Positions 1-53,638 of a stretch of DNA of 64,000 nucleotides are shown piece by piece (position 1 is the first letter of the stretch; every line of letters starts with the position of its first letter). The DNA comes from Amoebidium appalachense. Taxonomy: Eukaryota > Ichthyosporea. The position numbers and the translations under genes are program-made. The notes under the pieces were generated by a model that saw only the letters and a program-made list of their open reading frames with translations, ran no database searches and was not told where the DNA came from. The stretch covers positions 992,001-1,056,000 of the forward strand of contig CAVNZM010000006.1 in NCBI GenBank assembly GCA_963693365.1, given 5' to 3'.

Positions 1-235
1 GAAGAGGGGCCTAGCTCGGCCCCATGATTGGCTGGGTGGAAGCGTAATTTCAGCAGGAGAGGGGGGGGGGGGGGGGGGTTCTTTGGTAAGAAGAGATATA
101 TGTGCAGGATGAATGAAGGATATTTTATGGACTGTTTGGTGTATATCTCGGGGTGGTTGTCTGGTTTGTTGGGGCGGGGGTGGGTGGGTGGGTTTTTGTT
201 TTATTTCTATTATTTTTTTATTTTTTTATTTTTAT

Positions 236-282
<47 letters not shown>

Positions 283-815
283 AAAACGGCTGGGTTACTT
301 TTTTGACGTTCAGTGATTCATTATGTTATGAGAGGGGAGTGTGGAGATGTATATAGATGGGCTGCTGTTGAAGTCATATATGTAGCCACATGGTTGGTCT
401 GAATGATTCGCGTTTGTAATAGTCAAATAGTGGATACAGCTACATACTCTCACTCGAGTGGATACACACCTGTTTTCCTAGCTTTTCTCTTTGAAAAAAT
501 TCATGTACTAAGCAATAATTGGGAAGGATAAAGGTCAGGCAAAGGAGGGTACCTACATACTACCCGAATAACACGTTACTATTTGCAGTAAACGAATGCA
601 CTACCCTGATGAAAGATAAAAACGATGGCGTATTTGAGGTTGCGCGGCCCTGGCCTACCTTTTGAAATTATATTGATGGTTATTAGTGTTCTAAAAGATA
701 TTTATCAAAGATCATGTATACCAATACTGTGTGGTGGCCATACATGCACTCAAGCTTGCCTCAGCAGAAATAACCTGAACGGAAGTCCCCCCCACCCCCA
801 CCCCCACCCCCCCCC

Positions 816-903
<88 letters not shown>

Positions 904-1504
904 ATATTTAACATGCCGACCAGCTTCTAGATTCCTCAAAAGAAACGATAATGGCCCTGTGAGACTCTCCCTAGATGTGATACAATCACGGCGCAAACAC
1001 ACAATGTACACACAGCTTATGTGCCTGCACATCTTGAAGTTATGGACCTTAAGCACGTGCTTTAAATCGGATCCTGCTTTTCTCTCACAGTAACACCCAC
1101 CCATGCACATTTTATATAAGCACACACACCCATACAGCATCTTGTATAAGCAGACACATCCATATTCGCATCTTGTACAAAAACACACACCCATACAGCC
1201 ATACTCACATCTTGTAAAGCGCACACACCCACTCAAACTTCGAGTCCAACGGGTGCCTGCAGTTGTTCCAAATTCTCTTCCCCCCTCCTCCCCCTCCCGC
1301 GCCTCCCCCCCCCCGCCCCCCCCCCCCCCGCCTCCCCCCCACACACACACACACGTACACACACAAACACGCACACCAAACGCACGCACACGCACACACT
1401 CTCGCTCTCTTCTGTCCCAGACTGTCGTTTGCCTTCACATCCCTCAGTGCGGCACATCGGGCAATTTGCTGCACCCTTCCGGCTTTGAAGCTGCTACCCA
1501 CCAG

Positions 1505-1542
<38 letters not shown>

Positions 1543-1684
1543 ACCACCACCACCACCACCACCACCACTACCACCCACCCTCCCACACACACACATGTAC
1601 ACGCTCTCTCACAATTTCTCCAAGTTCATTCCCCTGTGCCCACCACCCGGCCTAGTTTCGTGCACGCCCTCCCTACAGACGGAT

Positions 1685-1748
<64 letters not shown>

Positions 1749-1922
1749 GCCCCCCCAATCCTCCGGCCCCCCTCCCCTCCCCTCCCCTCCCCCCATCCGC
1801 CCACCCTCACCACCCTGCCCTGAGGCTCCTCCTCTTCAGCCATTCCCATTCATCTGTCTCTGCACAGCCACATCCTATAGCAATTCCCCTTCGTAAAATT
1901 TCCCTGTGCACCGGTACCGTTG

Positions 1923-1963
<41 letters not shown>

Positions 1964-2905
1964 CCCCCCCTTCCCCTTCCCCCGGCCCCTTTCCCCCCCC
2001 AAACGCTCAGCCACACAAGTACACTTACGTAACACCCCAACACCCACGTGCACGCTACACATCTCCATGACATGCATCCCTTATGTTTTCTGTTGCTCTC
2101 TATTTTATACCCATACCTAGGTAGGTAGCACGTGCATAGTATTGCCTAAGCACACGGGCACAATACTGAAGAACATGTGTATATGATGAGGCATTGTGGT
2201 CATGTGTAATAATTTTTAATGGTGCAATCTTATTGGCTGGCATGCTACCAGCCGTCAGCTTGGCCTGCCAAGCCCCACCAACAAATACAGTCGACTCAAT
2301 ACATAATCATGATCATGAGATCTCTGTTTTGCTAGTTACAGTTTTGAAAATTTGATCCCCCCGTTCACCACCTTCACTCCCTTTCGTCACCCCCCCCGCT
2401 CCTCCCCCCCCCCCCCCCCCCCCCTCTCCCTCCCCTCCCTCCCTTCCGGGACCCCCTCTTGTAGCCTCCACAAACACACATTCACAACGCGCCTACATTC
2501 CCCGATGCTTGAATACATAGAATACACACTACCTGACACGGGTATATACTTCAATCTATAATACGTTGTTACATTCATTCATCCTACCGTTAAGCTTCGC
2601 CCAAGCCACCACGACTGTGTTACGTAAAACGTGCATCACCAACTTGCGCAAAAGCACTTGCTCACCCAAGACGTGTGTGACCTTACCCATCTTAAAAACT
2701 TAAATCCGCGGCAGAAAAAACACACCAAAGACCATTGAAACCACGACTAGCAACTCTAGTCAACGTGTTAGATCATGTGGTATCGATGCTGACATCACGC
2801 ACTTCACCAAAAGGATTTTGAAGCATAAAACTGACTGGGCTAGTCTTCCAGATGTGTGTGTGTGTGAGCGTGTGTGTATACGTTGTGTGTGTTGTGTGTA
2901 TACAA

Positions 2906-2938
<33 letters not shown>

Positions 2939-3157
2939 GGGTGTGGGTGTGGGTGTGGGTGCGGGTGTGTGTGTGTGTGTGTGTGTGCACGTGTATTCGT
3001 GTTCATCTCATTGTCCGATCGGTGGTAACCAGTCGCACAAAACATTAATCATACCCCATACATAACTGCAACAAACCCAATGCTATCAACAGCAACAGAA
3101 CAAAAAATGCCCTAAAAATCCAGTATACCCCGCCCGCGCTTATTCAATACGGCAGCC
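1..3157. other. Repeat-rich intergenic DNA
   Basis: I see no gene here. The stretch holds G/C homopolymers (about 255-282 G; 1510-1542 C; 1686-1744, a run of 59 C; 1924-1960 C), CA repeats (819-900), tandem GT and GGGTGT blocks (2852-2990) and diverged CA-rich cassettes. The long open frames are low-complexity Pro/Gly/Thr-His/Cys-Val translations of repeats. The 3' untranslated region of the minus-strand GT8 fusion gene must lie at the right-hand end, but no clear AATAAA was found on that strand. Confidence 0.7.
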
Positions 3158-18003
<14,846 letters not shown>

Positions 18004-18720
18004 GTTCACGACCGAACAGGGCCTCAGCCCTCAATAAAGATATCAAAGCCTTAGAAAGTTGTAAGATTGCTCCATGTAGTGAAATAGTAAGACTTGAGGG
18101 AGATATGGTGCTGAAAGGTTCTGCCCTTCCCCATGCGCACACTACTATCTCAAGCGTGCACACGGATTCCTACAGTCAGAATTGTAAACGACCACCCTTC
18201 TCTGGGACGTTAGCCAAAGCGACTGTCATATACCTAGCTGCTAAATGACATATTCACACAAAACTATGTAGCAGGGTTTATATCTCTAACTCGACACACT
18301 ATTCTCTCCTTAGTCTTGCTTGCGCGCGGCGTTGCGGCGTCACGAGCAGTGTTCCATCTGATTCGTCAACAGTCATGATTTGTGATAACCGGCAGATGGT
18401 TTTGGGAATGGCGGGAGAATTTGCCCAATCATAGAGGTGATCCTATCAGCTTAGCAACTGGGCTGGTGGCATCTGATTGGCTTCTGGCAGTTTTAGTTTT
18501 CTGATTGGCAAAATAAACACTCGTTGGAACGCAATAGCCGGGGGTCCCTGCGCCTGTGAACTTGAAACTTTGAAACTTTGGCCCTGCCAGCGAGAAGGTG
18601 AGTTCATCTCAGTTTCTTGCACATGGCCGCTTGAAAAGTGAAATCAGTGGAAACATGTCAGAATGTGGACACCTGCAGCAAACGTGTGTCCACGTATATG
18701 TGCATACACACACACATACA

Positions 18721-18780
<60 letters not shown>

Positions 18781-18791
18781 CACACACACAC

Positions 18792-18844
<53 letters not shown>

Positions 18845-19456
18845 GTACACACACACACACACACACACTCACTCACGCACGCACACGAATGCACGCTCAC
18901 GCACGAACGCCTGATGCACATGTACGTGTTCACAGACGCACACGCCGCGCACGCACACGTCCACATACGCTATTACACGCATGCACCCAGAAGTACACTG
19001 GCAAACAGGAGCAACTGGCCCCAGCTAGGCAGCCGCTTGAATTCGAAGCTTATTGTGGCAACCAATGTCAGTGGCAAAACACAAAAGTTTACGAACAAGA
19101 AAAGGCGGGGAATTCCCTCTTGTCAATATTGCTTAAAGACTTGAGCCATAGCATCGTTATAAGGGCAAGGTCAATAGAGAAAGAAAAAGTAAACGAAGCA
19201 ACTCGAAGGACGAGTCTCAGTTAAAAAGAATGTGGCACATGTGTTTTGTTGGGTGATAGCGCGGTGGCGGCTGTTGTGATGATAGTGGTGGTCGTGGTTG
19301 ACAGTGAGGTGTGTTGTGTGCGTGTGTGTGCGTGTGTGTGCCCTGTGCCCAGTTATGCAATTGGGCAGGATGAGCGTTTGTGTGGGTAGGAGCAGCAGGG
19401 GCATGGAGGGGAAGCGAGGCGTTTTGGGAGAGGGTGGGGTGTGTGTGTGCGTGTTT

Positions 19457-19517
<61 letters not shown>

Positions 19518-19605
19518 GGGGGCTCCGGGCCATGCCTCAAGGATAGTTCACGGTTCTCACGCTCGTCATTTCATTCATGATAATTTGTGCTATGCAAGGG
19601 GCTGA
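18004..19605. other. Intergenic: 5' flank of the fusion gene plus CA repeats
   Basis: No gene is supported. 18290-18600 is ordinary-complexity DNA upstream of the minus-strand fusion gene. About 18706-18871 is a CA/GT microsatellite. 19470-19514 is a G homopolymer. The right end (19515-19605) is the presumed 3' untranslated region of the minus-strand gene that stops at 19606; no AATAAA was seen there. Confidence 0.6.
18424..18510 (-). promoter_or_regulatory. Cluster of CCAAT boxes upstream of the fusion gene
   Basis: On the minus strand, GCCAATCAG occurs at about 18504-18510 and GCCAATCAGAT at about 18472-18481; the plus strand has CCCAATCA at 18424-18431. They lie 420-510 bases before the start codon at 18003. 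Paired CCAAT boxes are typical of NF-Y-type promoters. The transcription start is not defined, so this is an inference. Confidence 0.4.
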
Positions 19606-21415
<1,810 letters not shown>

Positions 21416-22379
21416 GTTGGCGCAGGTTGAGGGGTGGAGAGGGTGGGAATGAACAAAGCTTTGCTAGCCTACAGTGTAAGCGCCTCGGGCTCACATTTAT
21501 GCCCAAGCAAGCAGGCAGAGACTTTGCGTGGTAAGAAGAGGGCGGGATTAAACTGTTTCATGACTCAGATAAGAAGAAACTCTCACAGAGAAGCTGAGTC
21601 AGTATACAGTTGTGTTAAACCGGCGAAATAGGGACCCTCTTTTATTCAATAAAAAGGCTCTGTTAGTCTAATTTAAAGACAGTAGCTTTATATGTTATTT
21701 TAAACAATCAACAGTCGATCAGTGGAAATAAAATCACTTGTAGTTATGGTCCAGAATTCTGAATCGGGTTTGCTGACTCGCTTTTTTTGCTTCTGCCCGT
21801 GTTGCAAAGTGTATGCTGTTGAACTAGTTTTGTGTTCGGTTGTGTAGCTTACGCTTAGCCCTTTCTTTTTGTTATTGAACTAGCTTGGAACAAGCTTGCC
21901 ATAGTCAACCTCGTTATTGGGAGGCACAGTTAGCTTCTGGTGGTGAACTTATGACCTGGAGCCAACCCTACCTACAGGTATGTGGTGTCCGCAGTCCGAC
22001 AGTTGTGTGATCACGGAAGGAATGTTGACGACGGGAGGATAGCTTTTTGTGGGTGTATATTAATGCCGAAGGCCTACCGAGCTGAGTCTTTGAACAACTC
22101 ATAGGTCGAGCGTGCCTCTTCTTATAACGCTTCCCGTACATTCGGGAGTGAAAAACACATTGCATTCTTATGTGGTGGCAGGCACCGTCCCACCCAGTTT
22201 CTTGCTCCTGAGGATCGCATATAGCTATTGTTTGCTGAAACAACTTAGAGCTCCTTGTAAGTTTGTGGGGTGCTATTCATTTTGCATGTGCTCTGCTTTC
22301 TGGCTTACAGCACATTGTGGCAGGAGAATAATCCATGTCGTTTCTCACAGGTGTCCTGCCTTTTTGGCAATTGTAAACA
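21416..22379. other. Divergent promoter region between the membrane-protein gene and USP7
   Basis: The minus-strand gene starts at 21415 and USP7 starts at 22380, leaving 964 bases of ordinary-complexity DNA without long microsatellites, unlike most non-coding DNA here. No clear TATA box or CCAAT pair was found. A shared bidirectional promoter is plausible from layout alone. Confidence 0.4.
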
Positions 22380-35982
<13,603 letters not shown>

Positions 35983-36371
35983 GGGTATTTTATCCAATGA
36001 GAATTGTGAGTTTTTGTGGTGCAGTGTATGTATAGGTAGTGGTGGTGCAGTTGTATGGAGGATTTACAGAATGCTATGTGGCGGGTAATAAAAACATTGT
36101 GTAATGATGTGTTGTTTGGTGTTTGCATGTGTGCTGTTAAGGAAAGAATGTGACAACATCGAGATTACTCGACATGTACTCTGTATTTTTGACTGCGGCT
36201 TTTCACTTTCTTCGTCCGTAAATGCCAAGGGTGTCCGTAAATGCCAGGGGGGTCTTTTAGCTATGCCTGAATATTTTTGATACCTAACTACCAATGAAAA
36301 CTAATGTTTGTGTCAAGCTTCGAATAAAGGATCAATGGTTGACTGAGATAACGAAAACATCCCCCCTCCCC

Positions 36372-36424
<53 letters not shown>

Positions 36425-37800
36425 AAAAAGCACGCACACAAATACACATACTGTAATATGTACACACACCTGCGCTCGCACGCGTTGTGAAGTAGAAAGC
36501 AAAGACATGCACACTTTTTCTCTCTTTTTTTGACTCCCTCCCTCCTTCCCCCCTCCCTTCCCCCCTCCATCCATCCATCTCTCCCTCCCCCTCCCTCCGT
36601 CCATCCCTAGCCTACTCCGAGGCTCTACCTCTCTCTCTCTCCTCCCCCCCCCCTCCCCCCCCCCCGCCCCCCCCCCCTTCCTTCCCTCCCTTTTCCCATA
36701 AGTTTCTCTCTCACTTTGGTTCCTGCGATGGATATACCCCGCACCTAATTGGGTAAAACACGCTCCGCTGACATAGAATTCAAGGTGGGGAAACGATTCG
36801 ATCCCCGTGCGACATAAAGAGCCGTCAGGCCCCTTAGTTAAAATGGGGGGGGGGGGGGGGCATTTAAGGCCCAGACAGGCATCTCATTAGATTCTACATA
36901 GGGTTATGGTTATGGTAAATGTTCAGAATGTTTTATTGTCACGGTGGTATATACTCAAATGCCGTTTTTGTTAGCGGTTTATATATGTGGGGACTCACCT
37001 TATATATCTGGGGGCCTGCTTCCAGTGCATCCCCCCCCCCCCCGGGCCCTTTCTTCTCCAACGTTAACCACCCACCCACCCACCCACCCCCACCCCGACT
37101 CCCAGCCCCCACCCATACACCACAGCCTGGGCCGCCTGCACAGCAATGAGCACATTCATGCCTCTGTCGACCTTCCGCTCAAAATAACCCAAATCCAAAC
37201 GAAAAAGGGAGATTCTATTGAGTACGAGACTAGGGCCCTTGAGTCAGAAGTCGGTGGACCATGGCTTCGGATTCCGAGCAAGTGCAAGGGCACTGGGAGG
37301 GACCTCCGAGGGGGAAAGGGAGGGCTGGTGGTGGGGCCGGGGGGTGGGTGGGTGGGGAGGGGGGGCTCCTTCACTTTACAGTTGCAACGGTGAAGGCATA
37401 CCGCAGAGAACCGTTTCGGAAAGGTCGAAAGTGGAGTTTGAGAGCCTGCAGATACGTCTGCAACGAAAATCAGTTGTGCACACATGTTTCACCGTGATTG
37501 GACCTACCGTAATTCAATTTGCAATATCATTGACACACAGCAGGATGTTATTGAAAAGTCAGAATCGCTTCCACCCAACCACAGCCAGCAGTTTCGTAAA
37601 AAAGCAGGGGACGTATTTAGCAGTGAACCCTAAACACTGCGGCCCAAGGCATTAAACTTTGCTTTTGAAGAGACTATGGGCTGGGTCAGGCTTGGGCGAA
37701 TGGTTTGAGTGATTGGAAGATGCTCACTTGACTACATCCGCCCTCGAGAACAATCTTGCCCGCCACCACTTACGGACTGCAATACAACAGACCAAGTGGT
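35983..37800. other. Intergenic region after USP7
   Basis: 36087-36092 is an AATAAA about 105 bases after the USP7 stop, the likely poly(A) signal. 36362-36428 is a C run, CA repeat and A run; 36600-36690 is pyrimidine-rich; 36846-36861 is a G run; 37073-37100 is (CCCA)n. 37200-37700 has moderate complexity, but the open frame there has no recognisable features and no splice or start support. Confidence 0.55.
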
Positions 37801-37807
37801 GTTGATT

Positions 37808-38699
37808 GCCTGCTGCCCACAACAGCAGCACGGCAAGACCAGGAAGGTCAAGGCTGGCCATTCCTTGCCTTGCCTGCTGCCCAAAACAGCAGCACGGCAG
37901 TACCAGGAGTGTCAAGGCTGGCCATTCCTTGCCTTGCCTGCTGCCCAAAACAGCAGCACGGCAAGACCAGGAAGGTCAAGGCTGACCATTCCTTGCCTTG
38001 CCTGCTGCCCAAACCAGCAGCACGGCAAGACCAGGAAGGTCAATTGCAAGGCTGGCCATTCCTTGCCTTGCCTGCTGCCCAAAACAGCAGCACGGCAAGA
38101 ATTGCAAGGCTGGCCATTCCTTGCCTTGCCTGCTGCCCAAACCAGCAGCACGGCAAGACCAGGAAGGTCAAGGCTGGCCATTCCTTGCCTTGCCTGCTGC
38201 CCAAAACAGCAGCACGGCAAGACCAGGAAGGCCAATTGCAAGGCTGGCCATTCCTTGCCTTGCCTGCTGCCCAAAACAGCAGCACGGCAATACCAGGAGT
38301 GTCAAGGCTGGCCATTCCTTGCCTTGCCTGCTGCCCAAAACAGCAGCACAGCAAGACCAGGAAGGTCAAGGCTGGCCATTCCTTGCCTTGCCTGCTGCCC
38401 AAAACAGCAGCACGGCAAGACCAGGAAGGTCAAGGCTGGCCATTCCTTGCCTTGCCTGCTGCCCAAAACAGCAGCACGGCAAGACCAGGAAGGTTAAGGC
38501 TGGCCATTCCTTGCCTTGCCTGCTGCCCAAAACAGCGCTCAGCACGGCAAGACCAGGAAGGTCAAGGCTGGCCATTCCTTGCCTTGCCTGCTGCCCAAAA
38601 CGGCAGCACAGCAGCACGGCAAGACCAGGAAGGTCAAGGCTGGCCATTCCTTGCCTTGCCTGCTGCCCAAAACAGCAGCACGGCAAGACCAGGAAGCAG
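37808..38699. repeat. Hairpin-forming minisatellite, about 14 copies of a ~62-bp unit
   Basis: The unit is GGCTGGCCATTCCTTGCCTT, GCCTGCTGCCCAAAACAGCA, GCACGGCAAGACCAGGAAGG and TCAA. Each unit contains CTTGCC..GGCAAG and GCTGC..GCAGC, which pair into a stem with a CCAAAACA loop. Variants: CAATTGCAAGG insertions (copies 4, 5, 7), TACCAGGAGTGTC (copies 2 and 8), AAACC for AAAAC (copies 4 and 6), and duplications in copies 12-13. The shared variants point to multi-unit amplification. Several frames on both strands stay open because the unit lacks stops; I do not call a protein. Confidence 0.9.
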
Positions 38700-39448
38700 G
38701 AGGTCAGCCTCGAGCTCTCAGCTCTGACAGACGAGCGGCCTTGCTTGGCAGACGGCGTGCTGCTCACAGATAACATAATTAGCATTCACGGCCATCGATA
38801 TATCTAGAAACACCCGGATCATATGTCCGTGTTAGCATTAGCATTGCATTTTTGCGCCAAAGCCACGCCATCGGATTGGTCATACGCGCACCATCGACTT
38901 TTTGATCTCCAAAAACTTCCGGAGTTCATATTTGTGGATGTTGGCATTTCAAAAGCGTTTGGTGGGCTTTACATGAGTTTTTACCTGAATAAGGGGTCTA
39001 TTAACCTATTTGCGGCCGCTTTAAAAATTTGTACAGGAAAGTACAATCCACATTGGAAAATCCGTAGTAACCCGTCTATCTGTTTACCGACCTGTCTGTG
39101 TCTCTGTGTGTGCGTGCTCGCCTTCCTTCCCAGTTGTGAGTTGTGTGTTCATAAGAGAGAACAAAGTAAAAAGGAAAGAAAAGTATGGAGGAAAAAGAAG
39201 GGCAAAGGCGATCATAAAGTGATACTTTTTGGGTGTTCCTATGGGCGAGTGCACGGGCAGTAAGCGCGTGGTGAGAGGCGTGTAGAAAGAGATCTTGGCG
39301 TTTCCTTCTTGCATACAACCACAGAAGTGGACACTCTTAGATCCAGATCCGCTTTTCTTATATCTTGTAAGAAAGACCCACAGGACGCCAGCACACCATA
39401 ACGGAAGTTGATACTGCTTCTCCTGGGCGTCAGACCAAAGCTTGGAAA
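38700..39448. other. Intergenic 5' flank of the SLC44-like gene
   Basis: Unique-looking DNA between the minisatellite and the start codon at 39449. It contains ordinary AT-rich sequence (38740-39080), a stretch similar to CTGTCTGTGTCTCTGTGTGT and an A/G-rich patch (39150-39210). An open frame at 38823-39263 lacks homology marks and I do not call it. No TATA box was found. Confidence 0.4.
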
Positions 39449-50845
<11,397 letters not shown>

Positions 50846-51515
50846 CGGCACTGCTGACAATATGCTCGGTGCCACTTAGCTTGCACCCAGTTTAGTTTCG
50901 TCACGCTTGGTTGGCTTTAAGAATTCTGATATTGTCTTTTCAAACGATAGAATGACCGTACTGAATGAATACCTATTGAGCCTGTAGTAGCAGTTTCTTT
51001 CTGTAAATTTAAAAGCATATGCGAAGGGCCATCGATTATAATAACATAGTGCGAACTAAGATTTCTTTTTTAAAAAAAAAACGGGAACCGTTAGGTACTA
51101 TTATCGGTAGGTGGGAGGGTGCCTTGGAGTGAGAGAGTTTGTGTGTCTGTGTGTGTGCGGGGGACTTGGGGGGAGGGGGGGGGGAGAGGGGGGGGGGGGG
51201 GGGGGGGGGGGGGGTGAGGGAGAAGAAGCAAACCAACTGGACCCACAGCCAGCAAAACAGCTGAGGGCTGGGATGGAAGCATAACACATCATAATTCGTG
51301 ACCATAGGTGCCCATGATGTTTGTCCTGTATTTGTTCTTCTAGCATGATATATGGCATGCTGCTGCGGCAAACCAAAATAAAAATAGTAATGGCGCAGTT
51401 GTGGCTGTCAGTATTGTGACGAGGGTTCCCCGAGGCTGCTGAAACGGTGGTATTTGGGTTGTGTGTTGTCTGGTAGTTCTGGTTGTTGTGTGTGTGTCTG
51501 TCTGTGTGTGTGTGT

Positions 51516-51551
<36 letters not shown>

Positions 51552-52153
51552 GTTACAGGGGGCAGCTCAAGGTGTAAGCCTGAGAGTGAGCAACCGAAGT
51601 GGGTGCAAGCACCGTCTGTACATGTGTTGGAATAGCTGCTTTTTTCTTCTTTTTTTTTTTCCTTCTTCTTTTTTTTTTTTTTGGAGCGGGGGGGGGGGGG
51701 GGGAAGGGGGAAGGGGGGGGGGGGGGGGAAGGGGGGGAAGGGGGGGGGGGGGGGGGGGGAGGAGAAGGGGGCTCCGTTCGGGCCCCTTCTTGTTATGCGT
51801 CTTGTCCTGCGCCGTTACATTTGGGCACCCACTGCCACCTCTCAAGAATAATCTAATGTGCCACTAAAAAAAAATGGGGCTGTAAGCAGATCCACGATAT
51901 ACAGAAATTCGACACAGCATGTGGTTTTTTCCGTAAACATTTGTGGGGTACTAAATTGTCTTTTGACCCGTTTTGCAAGAACCCCAAAACACGGTAACAG
52001 ACCATAAAACCTCTCCGGGGAAGGCAAAAGTGCCAATGGGCAACCTGCAGGGGCTGGTGAGGGCAGCGGGCTGTGTGTGAGCAGGGCGGGGAGGCTATGC
52101 AAAAGGAAGAATGGCAGCGGGGCCGTGGTAGTGGTGGCAAGTGGATGGGTGCT

Positions 52154-52197
<44 letters not shown>

Positions 52198-52300
52198 TTG
52201 GAGCAGAGTTCCGACGGGATTGAGTGGCAGGTACATGGTACCCACGAGGCGGTTGTTAGCCAAGAATATGTAGGGTGGGTGATTTTTTTTTATTTTTTTA

Positions 52301-52331
<31 letters not shown>

Positions 52332-53248
52332 GCGCTGCCGCAGAAGGAAGAAGACCGTAGAAGGTAAAAGCCCTTGGTGTTTGTGTGTGCGTGTGGGGGG
52401 GGTGGGGTGGGGGGGAAAGGAGGGGGAGAGTGGGAAGGGGGGAGAGGGACACAGAAAAAAACAAAATGCCAGCGGGGTTGTGGAACCAGGGAGGGAGAGG
52501 GGGAGGGAGGGGGGAGCGAGAGAGAGGGGGGGGGAGAGAGAGAGAGAGAAAGTGGGAGAGGGGGAGAGAGGAAAGGAAGGGAAGAGAGAGGGAGGCGAGG
52601 GAAGGGAGAGGGAGAGAGGGAAGGGAGGGGCGGGGGAGGGGGGAAGTGAGAGAGTGAGAGAGAGGAAGAGGGAGAGGGAGACGGAAGGGAAAATGCAAGG
52701 GAGAGGAAGGGAGGGAGAGGGAGGGGGCGGGGGGGGAGGGGGGGGGAGAGGGACAGCAAGCCTTTTAACGGGGGGGGGGGGGGGGAGGGGGGAGGGGGAG
52801 GGAGGGGGAGGACGAAAACTTTTCCATGCAGCCACTGAACCAACCAACCACACAAAGCCTCAAGGCAGAGTTAAACCAACCACACAAAGCCTCAAGGCAG
52901 AGTTAAAGGCGGTACCTGTCATGCATAAACGTATTTATTTCCTATTAATCACCGACAAGGCTCAAACTGTTGACATACACAATGACTAGTCACTCTAGAA
53001 CCTATCACTCGCAGCAGCAGAAATCTTAGGCCTATAAAACCGCAAAAATCATTGTACAGAGCAGATATATACAAAGTTCAGAACTATCATCCTACTCACT
53101 GTAACATCTTTTGTCTCTTCCAAAACAGTATGCACCACTTTGAGAGATAACAACAAAAACTCCCAAGCCAAACGGTTATTGGTAAAGCTTGAAAAGCGCA
53201 TACTGTTACACATTTCGCAAAACTGCACCTCGTATCCCCAAGCACAAC
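50846..53248. other. Convergent intergenic region between SLC44 and OXLD1-like genes
   Basis: No gene is supported. It contains the 3' region of SLC44 (AATAAA at 51377-51382), G homopolymers (51193-51214, 51517-51550, 52157-52196, 52310-52330), purine-rich DNA (52420-52740) and a 33-bp direct duplication (CCAACCACACAAAGCCTCAA repeated at about 52842 and 52875). On the minus strand AATAAA (TTTATT at 52934-52939) may end the OXLD1-like transcript. Confidence 0.5.
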
Positions 53249-53638
53249 TCACCTCCCCTCCTCCTTCTTCCCTTTCTTCGCCTCCTCCTTCTCTTTCTTC
53301 ACCTGGCTCTCCTTCTCCTTCATCTTCCTCTCCATATCCATAAACGCCTTCACACTCGGGTCGATGTTTTCCCCATGCCCGGGCTCGCCTGAATTATCTA
53401 CCTGTAAATCCAACAACACGCAGTTTGCGCACCCACTCATGCAGCATAGGTCTTTTGGATCAAAATCTTCCTTAGGAACTCCCGGAGGTGCTTCCAAAGG
53501 TCGGTAACGATGAGCTGTGGAGTTTAAAAAGCGGGTGGAGACAGAGAGAGGAAGATTGGCAGCTGGCGGAGGGGTCTGCTGGCTGAAGCGAAAGAGTGAC
53601 AGCCGGACCGACCGCACAGCTAGTGCGTGGTGCTGCAT
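53249..53638 (-). CDS. OXLD1: OXLD1-like mitochondrial protein (oxidoreductase-like domain), 129 aa
   Basis: Single-exon frame. The first 45 residues are Arg/Ser-rich without acidic residues (VRSVRLSLFRFSQQ, STRFLNSTAHRYRP), a typical mitochondrial presequence. Residues 61-75 read PKDLCCMSGCANCVL, the DCCxSGCxxCV signature of the oxidoreductase-like family (C65, C66, C70, C73). ENIDPSVKAFMDMERKM follows, also as in that family, then a Lys/Glu helix. The biochemical role of the family is poorly defined. The apparent stop overlaps a donor-like GTGAGT (GGGAG|GTGAGTTG), so a further 3' exon is possible, although the domain is already complete. Confidence 0.8.
   Translation of the reverse strand: MQHHALAVRSVRLSLFRFSQQTPPPAANLPLSVSTRFLNSTAHRYRPLEAPPGVPKEDFDPKDLCCMSGCANCVLLDLQVDNSGEPGHGENIDPSVKAFMDMERKMKEKESQVKKEKEEAKKGKKEEGR

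Noticed and set aside
36740-36816. tRNA-like stretch with ATTCGATCCCC and CGCAC..GTGCG ends
   Set aside because: The T-arm has extra bases in the loop, the acceptor stem has only five pairs and no anticodon arm folds. At best it is a decayed tRNA-derived sequence.
37709-38807. Open frames of 260-320 codons over the 14-copy array, and possible CRISPR-like regular repeats
   Set aside because: The unit simply lacks stops, several frames on both strands are open, and there is no splice, start or homology support. The repeats are contiguous without unique spacers, in eukaryotic DNA, so this is not CRISPR.
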